Assembly (NCBI GenBank): GCA_950097015.1
Contig: CATNEN010000038.1
Coordinates: 7,624,001 to 7,688,000, forward strand
Direction of reading: 5' to 3'
Length of the DNA: 64,000 bases
DNA from: Macrostomum hystrix
Taxonomy: Eukaryota > Platyhelminthes > Macrostomidae
Part shown: in pieces, positions 31,835 to 43,504 of the stretch
How positions within the stretch are numbered: the first letter of the stretch is position 1
How the letters are laid out: each line of letters starts with the position of its first letter
Translations under genes and position numbers: made by a program
Notes under the pieces: model-generated
What the model was told of the DNA's origin: nothing
The model's input: only the letters and a program-made list of their open reading frames with translations
Database searches by the model: none

Positions 31835-33775
31835 GTCAGAGTGTCAAATGTCAGATTAGACCATTGTCAAAGGCTCAAATGCCAAATGTCAGACTAGACC
31901 ATTGTCAGGGGCTCAAATGTCAGACTAGACCATTGTCAGGGGCTCAAATGTCAGACTAGACCATTGTCAGGGGCTCAAATGTCAGATTAGACCATTGTCA
32001 AAGGCTCAAATGCCAAATGTCAGACTAGACCATTGTCAGGGGCTCAAATGTCAGACTAGACCATTGTCAGAGGCTCAAATGTCAAATATCAGACTAGACC
32101 ATTGTCAGGGGCTCAAATGTCAAATGTCAGACTAGACCATTGTCAGGGGCTCAAATGTCAAATATCAGACTAGACCATTGTCAGAGGCTCAAATGTCAAA
32201 TGTCAGACTAGACCATTGTCAGGGGCTCAAATGTCAAATATCAGACTAGACCATTGTCAGAGGCTCAAATGTCAAATGTCAGACTAGACCATTGTCAGAG
32301 GCTCAAATGTCAAATGTCAGACTAGACCATTGTCAGAGGCTCAAATGTCAAATATCAGACTAGACCATTGTCAGAGGCTCAAATGTCAAATATCAGACTA
32401 GACCATTGTCAGAGGCTCAAATGTCAAATGTCAGACTAGACCATTGTCAGAGGCTCAAATGTCAAATGTCAGACTAGACCATTGTCAGAGGCTCAAATGT
32501 CAAATATCAGACTAGACCATTGTCAGGGGCTCAAATGTCAAATGTCAGACTAGACCATTGTCAGGGGCTCAAATGTCAAATGTCAGACTAGACCATTGTC
32601 AGAGGCTCAAATGTCAAATGTCAGACTAGACCATTGTCAGGGGCTCAAATGTCAAATGTCAGACTAGACCATTGTCAGAGGCTCAAATGTCAAATGTCAG
32701 ACTAGACCATTGTCAGGGGCTCAAATGTCAAATATCAGACTAGACCATTGTCAGGGGCTCAAATGTCAAATGTCAGACTAGACCATTGTCAGAGGCTCAA
32801 ATGTCAAATGTCAGACCTAGAACATTGTCAGGGGCTCAAATGTCAGACTAGACCATTGTCAGGGGCTCAAATGTCAAATGTCAGACTAGACCATTGTCAG
32901 AGGCTCAAATGTCAAATATCAGACTAGACCATTGTCAGAGGCTCAAATGTCAAATGTCAGACTAGACCATTGTCAGAGGCTCAAATGTCAAATGTCAGAC
33001 TAGACCATTGTCAGAGGCTCAAATGTCAAATGTCAGACTAGACCATTGTCAGAGGCTCAAATGTCAAATATCAGACTAGACCATTGTCAGAGGCTCAAAT
33101 GTCAAATGTCAGACTAGACCATTGTCAGAGGCTCAAATGTCAAATGTCAGACTAGACCATTGTCAGGGGCTCAAATGTCAAATGTCAGACTAGACCATTG
33201 TCAGAGGCTCAAATGTCAAATGTCAGACTAGACCATTGTCAGGGGCTCAAATGTCAAATGTCAGACTAGACCATTGTCAGAGGCTCAGATGTCAAATGTC
33301 AGACTAGACCATTGTCAGAGGCCCAAATGTCAAATATCAGACTAGACCATTGTCAGGGGCTCAAATGTCAAATGTCAGACTAGACCATTGTCAGAGGCTC
33401 AAATGTCAAATGTCAGACTAGACCATTGTCAGAGGCTCAAATGTCAAATGTCAGACTAGACCATTGTCAGAGGCTCAAATGTCAAATGTCAGACTAGACC
33501 ATTGTCAGAGGCTCAAATGTCAAATGTCAGACTAGACCATTGTCAGGGGCTGAAATGTCAAATGTCAGACTAGACCATTGTCAGAGGCTCAAATGTCAAA
33601 TGTCAGACTAGACCATTGTCAGGGGCTCAAATGTCAAATGTCAGACTAGACCATTGTCAGAGGCTCAAATGTCAAATGTCAGACTAGACCATTGTCAGAG
33701 GCTCAAATGTCAAATATCAGACTAGACCATTGTCAGAGGCTCAAATGTCAAATATCAGACTAGACCATTGTCAGG
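31835..33775 (+). repeat. 1.9-kb minisatellite with 38- and 31-bp unit forms
   Basis: About 50 copies of GACTAGACCATTGTCAG(A/G)G plus GCTCAAATGTCAAAT(G/A)TCA. The long form repeats the internal AATGTCA (38 bp); the short form has it once (31 bp) and is nearly confined to the left end. G/A variants at two positions alternate in runs. Edge units are the most divergent, as expected for array ageing. Confidence 0.97.
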
Positions 33776-33779
33776 ATAT

Positions 33780-34545
33780 TTAAAATGGACATTGAACTCT
33801 GAACGGCTTTTATCAGTTGGACTTTATTGTTTAACAAATGTTTATTTTATCTATTTATATTTTATGCTTCTTTTTAACATTGTACACATGTCCCTCATTC
33901 CTTGTTTTTTGCGAATTTTTATTATAAAGTTTTCGTTTGTTGTCGGCCTGAACGTACCACTAGCACTTTTAGAATTATCTAGCTTTATGTTTACTTATTT
34001 GTTGCGTCAAACAGATCTTTTTTTCTGTTTTGCTTTCTGACGCCTTAAAATAGCAGTTTGTAGTGTCAGGTTTTTGGTCCATTAATTTATTCTAACCTTG
34101 TTGTCCTTATTAGCCCGCTCTGTGTTCTGTGTTTGTAGTTCAATAATGCATGGTCCTTTTGCCATCTCTTAACACGGCTCAGCAATGCAACCTTGGCTTA
34201 TAATTAGTGTAATTAATTGACGCCACACCTGGCAAAAATAGTTGTAACGCATTGTCAAACCTAGTTTGCTATTTCAATTTTAAAACATTATTTTGTTCGT
34301 TTCTAAGGAAAATCATATTTGCACCTTTGCAGCGTGTTGCTTTGAATTTTACTCTAAATTTTTAATTTAACCACACAATAAGGATACACTGAAAGCATTA
34401 AGCTTTATTGTCTTTGTGGTGTTGCTAAGGCACAGATCAACTTTTGAAAAAGCTATAATATTTAAGGACGCCTTGAGTTGCTTTTTTAAACTTTTCTGTA
34501 GATTTTGACGACAAAAATAAAGTGTTGCAGATGTATTGTGAGATT
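33780..34545. other. AT-rich DNA, no gene seen
   Basis: The frame at 33768-34040 starts inside the preceding minisatellite and encodes a hydrophobic, T-rich translation without domain features. Not supported as a gene. Confidence 0.4.
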
Positions 34546-34549
34546 ATTG

Positions 34550-35470
34550 TAATAGTGGGGTGCTTGGCTGGAGTGAGGTGGTTGTAATAGTGGGGTGCTT
34601 GGCTGGAGTGAGGTGGTTGTAATAGTGGGGTGCTTGGCTGGAGTGAGGTGGTTGTAATAGTGGGTGGTTAGATGGAGTAAGGTGGTTGTAATAGTGGGTG
34701 GTTAGATGGAGTAAGGTGGTTGTAATAGTGGGGTGCTTGGCTGGAGTGAGGTGGTTGTAATAGTGGGTGGTTAGATGGAGTAAGGTGGTTGTAATAGTGG
34801 GTGGTTAGATGGAGTAAGGTGGTTGTAATAGTGGGGTGCTTGGCTGGAGTGAGGTGGTTGTAATAGTGGGTGGTTAGATGGAGTGAGGTGGTTGTAATAG
34901 TGGGGTGCTTGGCTGGAGTGAGGTGGTTGTAATAGTGGGGTGCTTGGCTGGAGTGAGGTGGTTGTAATAGTGGGGTGCTTGGCTGGAGTGAGGTGGTTGT
35001 AATAGTGGGTGGTTAGATGGAGTGAGGTGGTTGTAATAGTGGGTGGTTAGATGGAGTAAGGTGGTTGTAATAGTGGGTGGTTAGATGGAGTGAGGTGGTT
35101 GTAATAGTGGGTGGTTAGATGAGTGAGGCGGTTGTAGCTCGCAATAGTGTGGTGGTTGGCTGGAGTGAGGCGATTACAAAAAGAGGGTGGTTGGCTGGAG
35201 TGAGTGTATGTATGGTGGGGTGGTTGGCTGGAGTGAGTGTATGTATGGTGGGGTAGTTGGCTGGAGTGAGTGTATGTATGGTGGGGTGGTTGGCTGGAGT
35301 GAGTGTATGTATGGTGGGGTAGTTGGCTGGAGTGAGTGTATGTATGGTGGGGTAGTTGGCTGGAGTGAGTGTATGGTGGGGTAGTTGGCTGGAGTGAGTG
35401 TTGGTGGGGTAGTTGGCTGGAGTGAGTGTATGGTGGGGTGTTTGGCTGGGGTGAGTGTATGGTGGTGTTG
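34550..35470 (+). repeat. Composite minisatellite, 35/33 bp
   Basis: Two related unit types follow each other. About 34550-35140 mixes GTAATAGTGGGGTGCTTGGC (35 bp) and GTAATAGTGGGTGGTTAGAT (33 bp) forms. About 35190-35400 switches to GAGTGTATGTATGGTGGGGT plus AGTTGGCTGGAGT (33 bp). All share GGCTGGAGTGAG, so they descend from one ancestral unit. Confidence 0.95.
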
Positions 35471-35474
35471 TTTT

Positions 35475-36610
35475 GTCTGAGGTGAGGCTAGCAGTTTGTT
35501 GTGTGGAAAATAAATGCAACTGATATTACTCAACCTGGGCTGAATTTCTAGGTTTTTTAACGCCTGTACTTTATGGTGCATACACTTAACCTAAATGAGT
35601 TAAAAATTTGTCCACAACTTTGTCAGCTTATAGAGTCTAACTTCGCTCTATTTCTTCTGTTTTATTTGGGAAATTGTGTGCAAATTATGCACTTTCACAT
35701 TGGACTACAATTTCACATCAGCTGACTAATGCTTTCACATAGAATTCATTGGGCGCACCCAGTCCCACCGATTCCTGCCTCCGCCGTGTCCAGGTTGTTT
35801 GTACAATAGAGGTCAAAGCCATATCCAAGTGCACGGTAAATTAATTATTTAAACCGCAGCTGTTTCATGAGTTCTTTGATAAGTTCAGGATTTTTTCAGA
35901 CCGGGAAAGTTTAATCAAAACTAAATAAGAGGATAATAGATACTCTAGGCTTGCACTGCCTGTTATACTATTATTAGCAACACTAGCTTCAGCCGCTGCA
36001 AGGTATAACTAATGACATTCAATTCTATGATTGCGTCCAGTGTCTTTTGTTTAACTTTTGCCACCACATAATCTTGGCCAATAGTCAGACCAACGCCCTG
36101 TAAGTACACAGCAGTCATTGCTTCAGGCTCTAGCAGCTGGAGAACGCTTAGAAAGACAAACAGAAACTTGGCCGACGAGCAAACAGCGCAAGGGCAGGCT
36201 TTCGGCTTGTCATTCAATAGCAAGCGAAACCAGCCCCCCCTCCTCCTTCCTGGTCCCTGGGTTGCGATGACAGTTTTAAAGGCCAATTTAAATGCCGATT
36301 GCAAGGCAACTAGGTAGAAAATTGAGAGGTTGGCTTAGGCTGAGTCATGCTCAGCACTTTAGGCCAGTGCTAAACGAATTGGCGAGTGAAATATTCAAGC
36401 TTTGCTTTCGCAACGACCCTCATAGGGGCCAATCAGTGTCGACTTTGACCCATCTGCAATGGGCTGTGTGCCTGCCTACCTACCTACCTCGCCATTTATT
36501 TAAAGTGCAGTTGCAGACAGAACAGTGACCCAATCGATGGGACAAAACTCAGACTTTTGCCACTTTCTGCCTAGTTTTTTTTACCTGCGAGATTGGGAAA
36601 ACTTGAAGTC
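35475..36610. other. Intergenic DNA upstream of the first FRRS1-like gene
   Basis: No gene supported. The minus-strand frame at 35963-36304 lacks domain features. The last few hundred bases presumably carry the promoter and 5' UTR for the ATG at 36611. Confidence 0.4.
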
Positions 36611-39600
36611 ATGCTGCTGTTACCTTCCATTGTCACTTTAATCAGTGTGGTGGCTGCTCTGCTTCTCTGCCATAGTACGAATGGTGAGTCAAACGTTGCG
36701 TTGTTACACTGTTCTGCTTTAACTTTATAACACTGTTATGCTGTAATGTTCTGAAACAATGAAGGGCTTTCACTTTGCATTGACATATCACTATAGCTTC
36801 TAGCATCTAGAAAGGTGATTTTTACAGTTCATTAGATAGATAGCACCCGCCTGTTAGACAGATAACACCCGCCTGTTAACACCCGCCTGTTAGACAGATA
36901 ACACCCGCCTGTTAGACAGATAACACCCGCCTGTTAGACAGATAACACCCGCCTGTTAGACAGATAACACCCGCCTTTTAGACAGATAACACCCGCCTGT
37001 TAGACAGATAACACCCGCCTGTTAGACAGATAACACCCGCCTGTTAGACAGATAACACCCGCCTGTTAGACAGATAACACCCGCCTGTTAACAACCGCCT
37101 GTTAGACAGATAACACCCGCCTGTTAGACAGATAACACCCGCCTGTTAGACAGATAACACCCGCCTGTTAGACAGATAGCACCCGCCTGTTAGACAGATA
37201 ACACCCGCCTGTTAGACAGATAACACCCGCCTGTTAGACAGATAACACCCGCCTGTTAGACAGATAGCACCCGCCTGTTAGACAGAAAATTTTTTTCGAA
37301 AGACAATCCTAAAGCGCACAATGCCACCCCGCAACCCCCAATCAGCTTATCCCTCGGGTCCGCCAGCTGCCAGCTGTCTCGACCAGCAGCCGTTTCACAC
37401 GAGGCCGGAGGGCAAAGCTGGCTCCACCGACTTGTACCCCGGCAGAGGCGGGAATCCGCAGTTTCTAATCACAGCCGGCGCCGCCACATGGAGCTCTGGT
37501 AGCCCGCTGACGGGTGAGTGAGCATGAGTATATCATTAGTATAGGAGGGGATAGTTTTTCTCTTTCAGGGCTTCACAGTAGATTTTTTCAGCATCTCCCA
37601 AAATATTGAACCAATATGAAAATAAAAATGAAATATAAAAATAATATGAAGCCTGTATTTTTACTAAAAACTTGACAGAAATCGATGAAACTATAAATGA
37701 CGAAACTAATATTTAAAGAAGCCAGCGGCCTCCTAAATTTGTGTTTCCAATAAACGTACTTTCCCGTCCTTCTACTCCAAGCGGTTCTTGGTGTTAAATG
37801 TGTACATCTGTACCAGCAAACTCGTTGCGTGAATTTCACGCTCGCATCAAATCCATACATTCAGTCACTCGCAATAACTACTCACCTGGCAGTGACCTTA
37901 TCATGTGCCACCGGTGTCAAGGGCTTCGGCGGCTTCGTTATGAAAGCCGTCCGTGCCACCAACGGCTATACAAACGACAAGCTGGGGCCTCTACTAGGCA
38001 GCTTCAGTTGTACCACATCAGTTGGGGCCAGCGCTCTGCCCAGGTATTTCTCTGTCTATGCGCCTAGCGGGGTAAGACTGCTGCGGTAAAATATGGCCTC
38101 TTATTTAAAACCTCCTTCAACTGAACCGCAATAACAAAAATCATTGCCTTTCTATTAGGAGAACAACTGCGTTGCTCACTCGAGAGGAGATGACAACTTG
38201 TACTCAACTGTCACGTGCCAGTGGACCCCGCCTTCCACTAATGAGGGCCCGATCATGTTTTCGTGAGTTCAAGATTAATTAATTAATTTAAGTAATCTAT
38301 TTCATCTCAAGTTTAATTAGCCCACCTGTTCTACACAACCGAATTGTTACATATTCTACATGTTAGACTGCTCACCAGTTACACTGCTCACCTGTTACAC
38401 TGCTCACCTGTTACACAGCTCAACTATTACGCAGCTTACCTGTTACACCTGTAAAATGGTACAAAAAAACATTTCATTTCCTCGGATTTCCCTTCCAGCG
38501 CCACAGTGGTCAGTGACTATGAAGACTATCAGACGCAGATTCAAAGCGCTGTCATTCCCAACGCTGCTGGGGCGCCCAACTTCACCTTGCTCAATGTAAG
38601 TGTCTTCCCTTCCCTTGCTCCAGTGTCTTCCCTTCCCTTGCTCCAGTGTCTTCCCTTCCCTTGCTCCAGTGTCTTCCCTTCCCTTGCTCTAGTGTCTTCC
38701 CTTCCCTTGCTCCAGTGTCTTCCCTTCCCTTGCTCCAGTGTCTTCCCTTCCCTTGCTCCAGTGTCTTCCCTTCCCTTGCTCCAGTGTCTTCCCTTCCCTT
38801 GCTCCAGTGTCTTCCCTTCCCTTGCTCCAGTGTCTTCCCTTCCCTTGCTCCAGTGTCTTCCCTTCCCTTGCTCCAGTGTCTTCCCTTCCATCCTTCCTTC
38901 ATTCGTTCGTTCGTTCGTTTGTTCGTTCGTTCGTTCGTTCGTTTGTTCGTTCGTTCGTTCGTTCGTTCGTTCGTTTGTTCGTTCGTTCGTTCGTTTGTTC
39001 GTTCGTTTGTTCGTTCGTTCGTTCGTTCGTTCGTTTGTTCGTTCGTTCGTTCGTTCGTTCGTTCGTTCGTTCGTTTGTTCGTTCGTTCGTTCGTTCGTTC
39101 GTTCGTTTGTTCGTTCCTTTCTTGCTTCCTTCTAGATGTTAGTTTTTTTTGCTGAACTCCTGAACTGATATTCTGAATTTGTAAATCGCCAGGACACGCT
39201 GGCCGCCAAGCCCACAACCTTCGGCTGCGGCACCAGCAAGACCTGCGCCCTGTATCCGCCGTCTTGCGACGTGCGTGGAGGCTGTCGCTACGGCCTGATG
39301 ATCACCCCGATGACAGCCAGCAATCAGCTGCTGTTTGAAATTTTCGGTCACACCTTCGACTGGCTAGCCTTGGGCCTCGGCAGCTCGACCGAAATGGTGA
39401 GCCCCGAGCAAAAAATAACGAATAAAAATAAAAGTGCACGTTGTGAGACTACCTTTGAGTCCCACTGCATTATTCATCTGCTTGGGCAGCGGTACAGTTC
39501 AGCTTGGGTCAACAGCCTTGGGGGGGCTTACCTGGCTTTGTTGAATCTCTCTATCGAGGTGAAGGCTTCTCAACTATCTCACTTTTCATGCTGCGATCTG

Positions 39601-42600
39601 CACAAGACACCCCTGAGCAAACAGAGAAGCTTCTTGGAGTGTGCCGTTCTGACTCACTCGTTGGAAAAATGGGTCAGAGCCTCGCGCGCCAAATGCTGAG
39701 CAATAGTAGTACAAAAATACTCGCAGGTTTAAGCAAACAAATGTGAGAATATGTGAAAGTAGACAAGTGGTGGACGTGACAGACAGGATTGATTTACAAT
39801 GCTCTGGCCAGCAAGTAGCCGCCCCTTCACAAACCTGTGAAGAAGCACACCTCAATGCTCAGGCTCTTATCCACCAAAGAGAAAATAAATTTGCGGTTGA
39901 AAGACAGCCTACTGTGCAAGCTAGTTCAGCAACCATATATACTGTTGTACTCGTACATATTGGCCTGGAATGAAATGGAATAGTTTACGAGCTTAGTAGA
40001 ATTTAAATATTTCTTGCTTGAACTACTTATGCAAGAAGTTGGAAGTAATTAGAGACAAAAAAATAGCTATTATAATAGCTGATTACACCTGCCCTGATAG
40101 GGCCAGATGTGCAGGCGACATCACAGCCCCTGCTATTGCGCGTTACACCTGAAGGCTGCGTACGGCTGTTCAGTCCATGGACTGGGGGGACGCGACACCC
40201 ACCCTCAATTATCCCAGCTAATGCTGGTACCCATTTAAAAGCTGGTTGAACTGAAGCAATGTGTTATGTGTCTTGCTAAAGGAGTCTTGTGTCTTGTTCC
40301 ACTGGAGTCGGGAATCGAACCCCCGACCTTCAAGTCCTGTGTCCGCCGCACTAACCTTTAGGCTACAACCCTAAAGGTTAGTTTTAATAAGTTAAAAAAT
40401 CCCCTCAAATGCGAATTACAGCGATCGGTTACACTTCGTAATACACACTGTCTCTTCAATAATAGCTTAGTTCTCAGAATCACCAGAGTTTGTGTTTCAC
40501 TGAGTCGCAAATTGATTTGATCTGCAGGAGAACCTTGAGATTGTCACCTGTGGCTACGACGCAAAGAACAAGAAAGTCCTCATGCAGTTCGGTTTCGCAC
40601 CCGGCAAATCTTTCGTACCACTTTACCGGGTGAGTAACAATTTTGCCAGTCAGTTAGCTGACTGTTGCACCGTGGATGGGATTAGAATCCCAAGTTGATG
40701 TCGAGCTCCATGTCTAGTGCAGTCCTTCATTGTTAATCCCCTCAGTCGGACATCAGCAAGATGATGACCCGACTAGACATGGGCGCGAGTGACACAAGCA
40801 GCCTGCCCATCCAGCCCAACACCGTCAGCTGCCAGTTTGTGAGGCCTATTGACACCAGCTTCACCTACTACAACTACAGCAAGGCCAGCGCAACTAGCAA
40901 TTTGGTCACGGTCTCTAGCAAGATGTCTGGCCAGGGACAGTTCGCCGTGCTAGCCCAGGGGCTCAATGTTCCCAGTAAGATTCCAATGAGATCATTTGAC
41001 TGAAGTCTGTTATTGAAATGGATCTCAAGCTCACATAAAGTTCACACCGCGCACAGACACGCCCAACCTGGGCAAGCACACGCACATTCCGCTGCGGTCT
41101 CCGATGAGGCTTGCTCCGATTGGCGGGCCGGCATTGATGTACTTCAACGGCATAGAGGCTAAAGTGAAAACGCATGGTGAGAAGACTGTTGCACAAAATG
41201 ATTGCCAACTTTTGCCTCTGAAAACCTTTTCTGGAGATCAGAAGCTCAAACAAAACTCTGAAAACTTACCAATATGGTGTGATCCGATGATAAACCATCG
41301 CCTTTTCTTTGACTTCAACATTTAGCTACTCCGCTCATGACCATCTTCTCTCGCTCATGACCATCTTCTCTCGCTCATGACCATCTTCTCTCGCTCATGA
41401 CCATCTTCTCTCGCTCATGACCATCTTCTCTCGCTCATGACCATCTTCTCTCGCTCATGACCATCTTCTCTCGCTCATGACCATCTTCTCTCGCTCATGA
41501 CCATCTTCTCTCGCTCATGACCAGGCACTCACATGACCATATTTTCACGCTCATGACGTTCATGATCAGGCACTCTCATGACCATCTTCTGGCTGTTCCT
41601 CTGCGGCCTGGCCATCATTGTTGGGCGTCACACGCGGCCGGTGCTGACGCAGGAGCTGCTGAAGAAGCAGCTGTGGTTCCTGCTCCACGTCGGCTGCATG
41701 GTAGTCGGCTACATCATCGCCCTGGCTGGCCTCATCTACATCCTGGTGAAGGAGGGCGAGTGGGAGAGCGACTCTCAGACTCACGGAATATTCGGCATCA
41801 TCGGCATGGCGCTGGGCATCATCAACATCATCGCGGGAATCTTCCGACCGCATCCGGGCACCAAGTTCCGGCCCGTGTTCAACCGACTTCACCGCTGGAA
41901 CGGTCTTTTGGCCATGGCCTTCGCCAGTGAGTGCAGAAAGCTTTCTATGAAATGCTGCAATCGACCACTGCTGCAACTTTCCAACTTTTAAACTCTCTAG
42001 TGACTTTAAGCGCTTCTCTGAAGACTCAAACACTCCATTGAAGGCTCAAATGCTTCTCTCACGACTTGAACGTTTCCATGAAAACTAAAACGCTTTTTTT
42101 CTTGTCATCCACCAGCCGTGGCAATCTGGATAGGCGCCACCTTCAAGAGCCTCCGACCGGAGTTCCGTTTCTGGGCCGTCATCGTGCTGGCGATCTACAC
42201 GGCCCTGCAGATCATCTTCATGGGCCTGTTCGAGGGGCTGCGCTTGCGTGAGTCACTTAAAATTTAGTCGAGATACGAGTACAATGCTCGTATTGGCAGA
42301 ACTGACCCGCAGCCAGGGTGGAGGCGATTCCGCCCGTTCCGCTGACCCCTGATTACACACACTCACACAGGTGTGTACATCTGCCCTGACTTTCTCATCG
42401 TCAGGCAGTGTACACTCTCACTGTGCCTTGGAGGTTGGCCCTCAAGAGCGCAAATTGCACGACAAGCCCCCAAGCCTTCTCTCCGCGGCTGCGCCTCAAA
42501 TGAATGTGGCCTCGCCGCGGAGCATGGAGACCTTGGTGCGAGAGGCAGACGCGTTAACCGTTCTGCCACTGTGTACATGAGTACACAGTATACACAATAT

Positions 42601-42895
42601 ACACTCTCCGCCATTTGTGTGGCCTTGCCGCGCAATCGAGCTCAGGGCAGGTGAGTTGGTGGACTCAAATGCTCGCTCTCCCGCAGGTGCTGTTCGCAAT
42701 AAGCGTCTCGAGAATTCCGTCAGCAGAAATTTTGAACTGTCCGATAAGTCGCAGTCGGCCACTTCGCAGGTGGAGCCGGAGGCTAAGATCAAAGGCAAGC
42801 AGCTGGTGCACATCAACGAAGGCTGGCTGATAGCCTACGCCTGTGTCTTCCTGGCACTGGCGGCCGCCTTTTGGGCCGGCCTATGGATCCACTGA
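36611..42895 (+). CDS. FRRS1: Reeler-DOMON-cytochrome b561 protein, FRRS1-like (copy A)
   Basis: Twelve exons in unbroken frame: 36611-36683, 37346-37513, 37893-38071, 38159-38262, 38499-38595, 39193-39396, 40528-40629, 40746-40974, 41057-41176, 41570-41926, 42116-42247 and 42687-42895 (657 aa). Exon 1 is a signal peptide (LISVVAALLLCHS). Exons 2-4 form a reeler domain (YPSGPPAASC, GFGGFVMKAVRATNGYTNDK). Exons 5-9 hold the DOMON-like domain (FDWLALGLG, GFAPGKSFVPLYR, SCQFVRPID). Exons 9-12 give the b561 helices with four candidate haem histidines: THG (joined across intron 9), FLLHVG, THGIFG and NRLHRWNG. It ends with a further helix. FRRS1/SDR2 proteins are membrane ferric reductases using transmembrane electron transfer. 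Its neighbour at 44394 has the same intron phases. Family assignment is strong; ferric substrate is inferred. Confidence 0.92.
36833..37283 (+). repeat. 22-bp minisatellite in copy A intron 1
   Basis: About 20 copies of TTAGACAGATAACACCCGCC plus TG. Two truncated copies lacking AGACAGAT sit near 36870 and 37090, and ATAGC variants occur near both ends. Confidence 0.95.
38596..39118 (+). repeat. 23-bp minisatellite followed by (TTCG)n microsatellite, copy A intron 5
   Basis: About 38596-38888 is 12-13 copies of TCCAGTGTCTTCCCTTCCCT plus TGC, starting directly at the exon 5 donor. About 38893-39118 is a (GTTC)n tract broken at intervals by TTTG. Long open frames on both strands here result from 23-bp phase drift and the tetranucleotide and are not genes. 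Confidence 0.95.
39397..40527 (+). other. Copy A intron 6: unassigned open stretch plus inverted SINE
   Basis: About 39500-39960 holds two overlapping open frames (80 and 76 codons) with Gln/Ser-rich translations (TPEQTEKLLGVCRSDSLV; CEEAHLNAQALIHQRENKF). They could be a decayed coding element, but I recognise no family. A family B SINE follows at 40083-40376 on the minus strand. Confidence 0.4.
40083..40376 (-). repeat. tRNA-derived SINE, family B
   Basis: On the minus strand: AGGGTTGTAGCCTAAAGGTT (A box), GGGGGTTCGATTCCCGAC (B box), then AAATGGGTACCAGCATTAGC, the palindrome AGTCCATGGACT, and TGCAGCCTTCA-like and GGGCAGGTGTAATC ends. The same order appears at 45195-45510 on the plus strand. 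Confidence 0.88.
41334..41569 (+). repeat. 20-bp minisatellite derived from the start of exon 10 (copy A intron 9)
   Basis: Nine to ten exact copies of CGCTCATGACCATCTTCTCT followed by degenerate copies up to the exon 10 acceptor. The unit matches the first bases of exon 10 (CTCATGACCATCTTCTGG), so exon sequence has been copied into the intron beside it. Copies ending in ACCAG or ATCAG offer extra acceptor-like sites. Confidence 0.92.
42300..42580 (-). repeat. SINE family A in copy A intron 11
   Basis: Inverted relative to the gene. Shows GGGCAGATGTACACACCTGT, CCGCGGCGAGGCCACATTCA in part, and the tRNA-like end GGCAGAACGGTTAACGCGTC when read on the minus strand. The same intron of copy B contains a SINE A in the same orientation. 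Confidence 0.85.
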
Positions 42896-43504
42896 GCTCC
42901 GTGTCACATCAATTCGACGGATAGCTATATACTCTCACTTTGCTGAAATAAGCAGCTGGAACTGACACTGAATCTCGGCTAAAAATAGATGGCCCGAATT
43001 TGACTTCAGAGGCAATAATACTCGAATTGAAACCTGTTAACTGAGTATTTACCCAACGTTTGCAAACACAAATCACAAATCTTTTTCTTTGTTAAACTGC
43101 AACTCATCTGCCGTCTATAGACACTCGTTTCTGTTCCTTCTTAATATTTATTAATTCTTGACAAATATTTAAATCTGTCCTTATATTGAATAAGTTAATT
43201 CGAACACTGCTTTCAAATCGTATCTGTGAATCATACTTGTTTTTATCCCAGCTCAAGTGCCACTTGAATCAGATTTCCTTAAAAGATAGATCCTTTTTAT
43301 AGCTGCTACGTTTTAAAACGTCTTTTATCTACATGGATTTCGCACCTTATTTACATGAAAAATTACCCGCGTCGCCATTATTATGTTTAGGAAAATAAAC
43401 AATTTCATGTGACCTTTTAGTCGTGCTTTTTTAACTGCGACTCCTACGTGAGAGGTCAAGAGTTCGTATCTTATCCTTCAGGGTCATTAATCGTGTAGTT
43501 TAAG
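42896..43504. other. 3' flank between the two FRRS1-like genes
   Basis: No exon seen. An AATAAA near 43394 is a candidate polyadenylation signal for copy A, with AATAAG nearer at about 42947. Confidence 0.4.

Noticed and set aside
35115-35581. His/Pro/Thr-rich frames on the minus strand
   Set aside because: Translation of the 33-bp minisatellite.
38506-39217. Four long overlapping frames of up to 209 codons on both strands
   Set aside because: Produced by the 23-bp array plus (TTCG)n. Only the small exon 38499-38595 at the left is coding.
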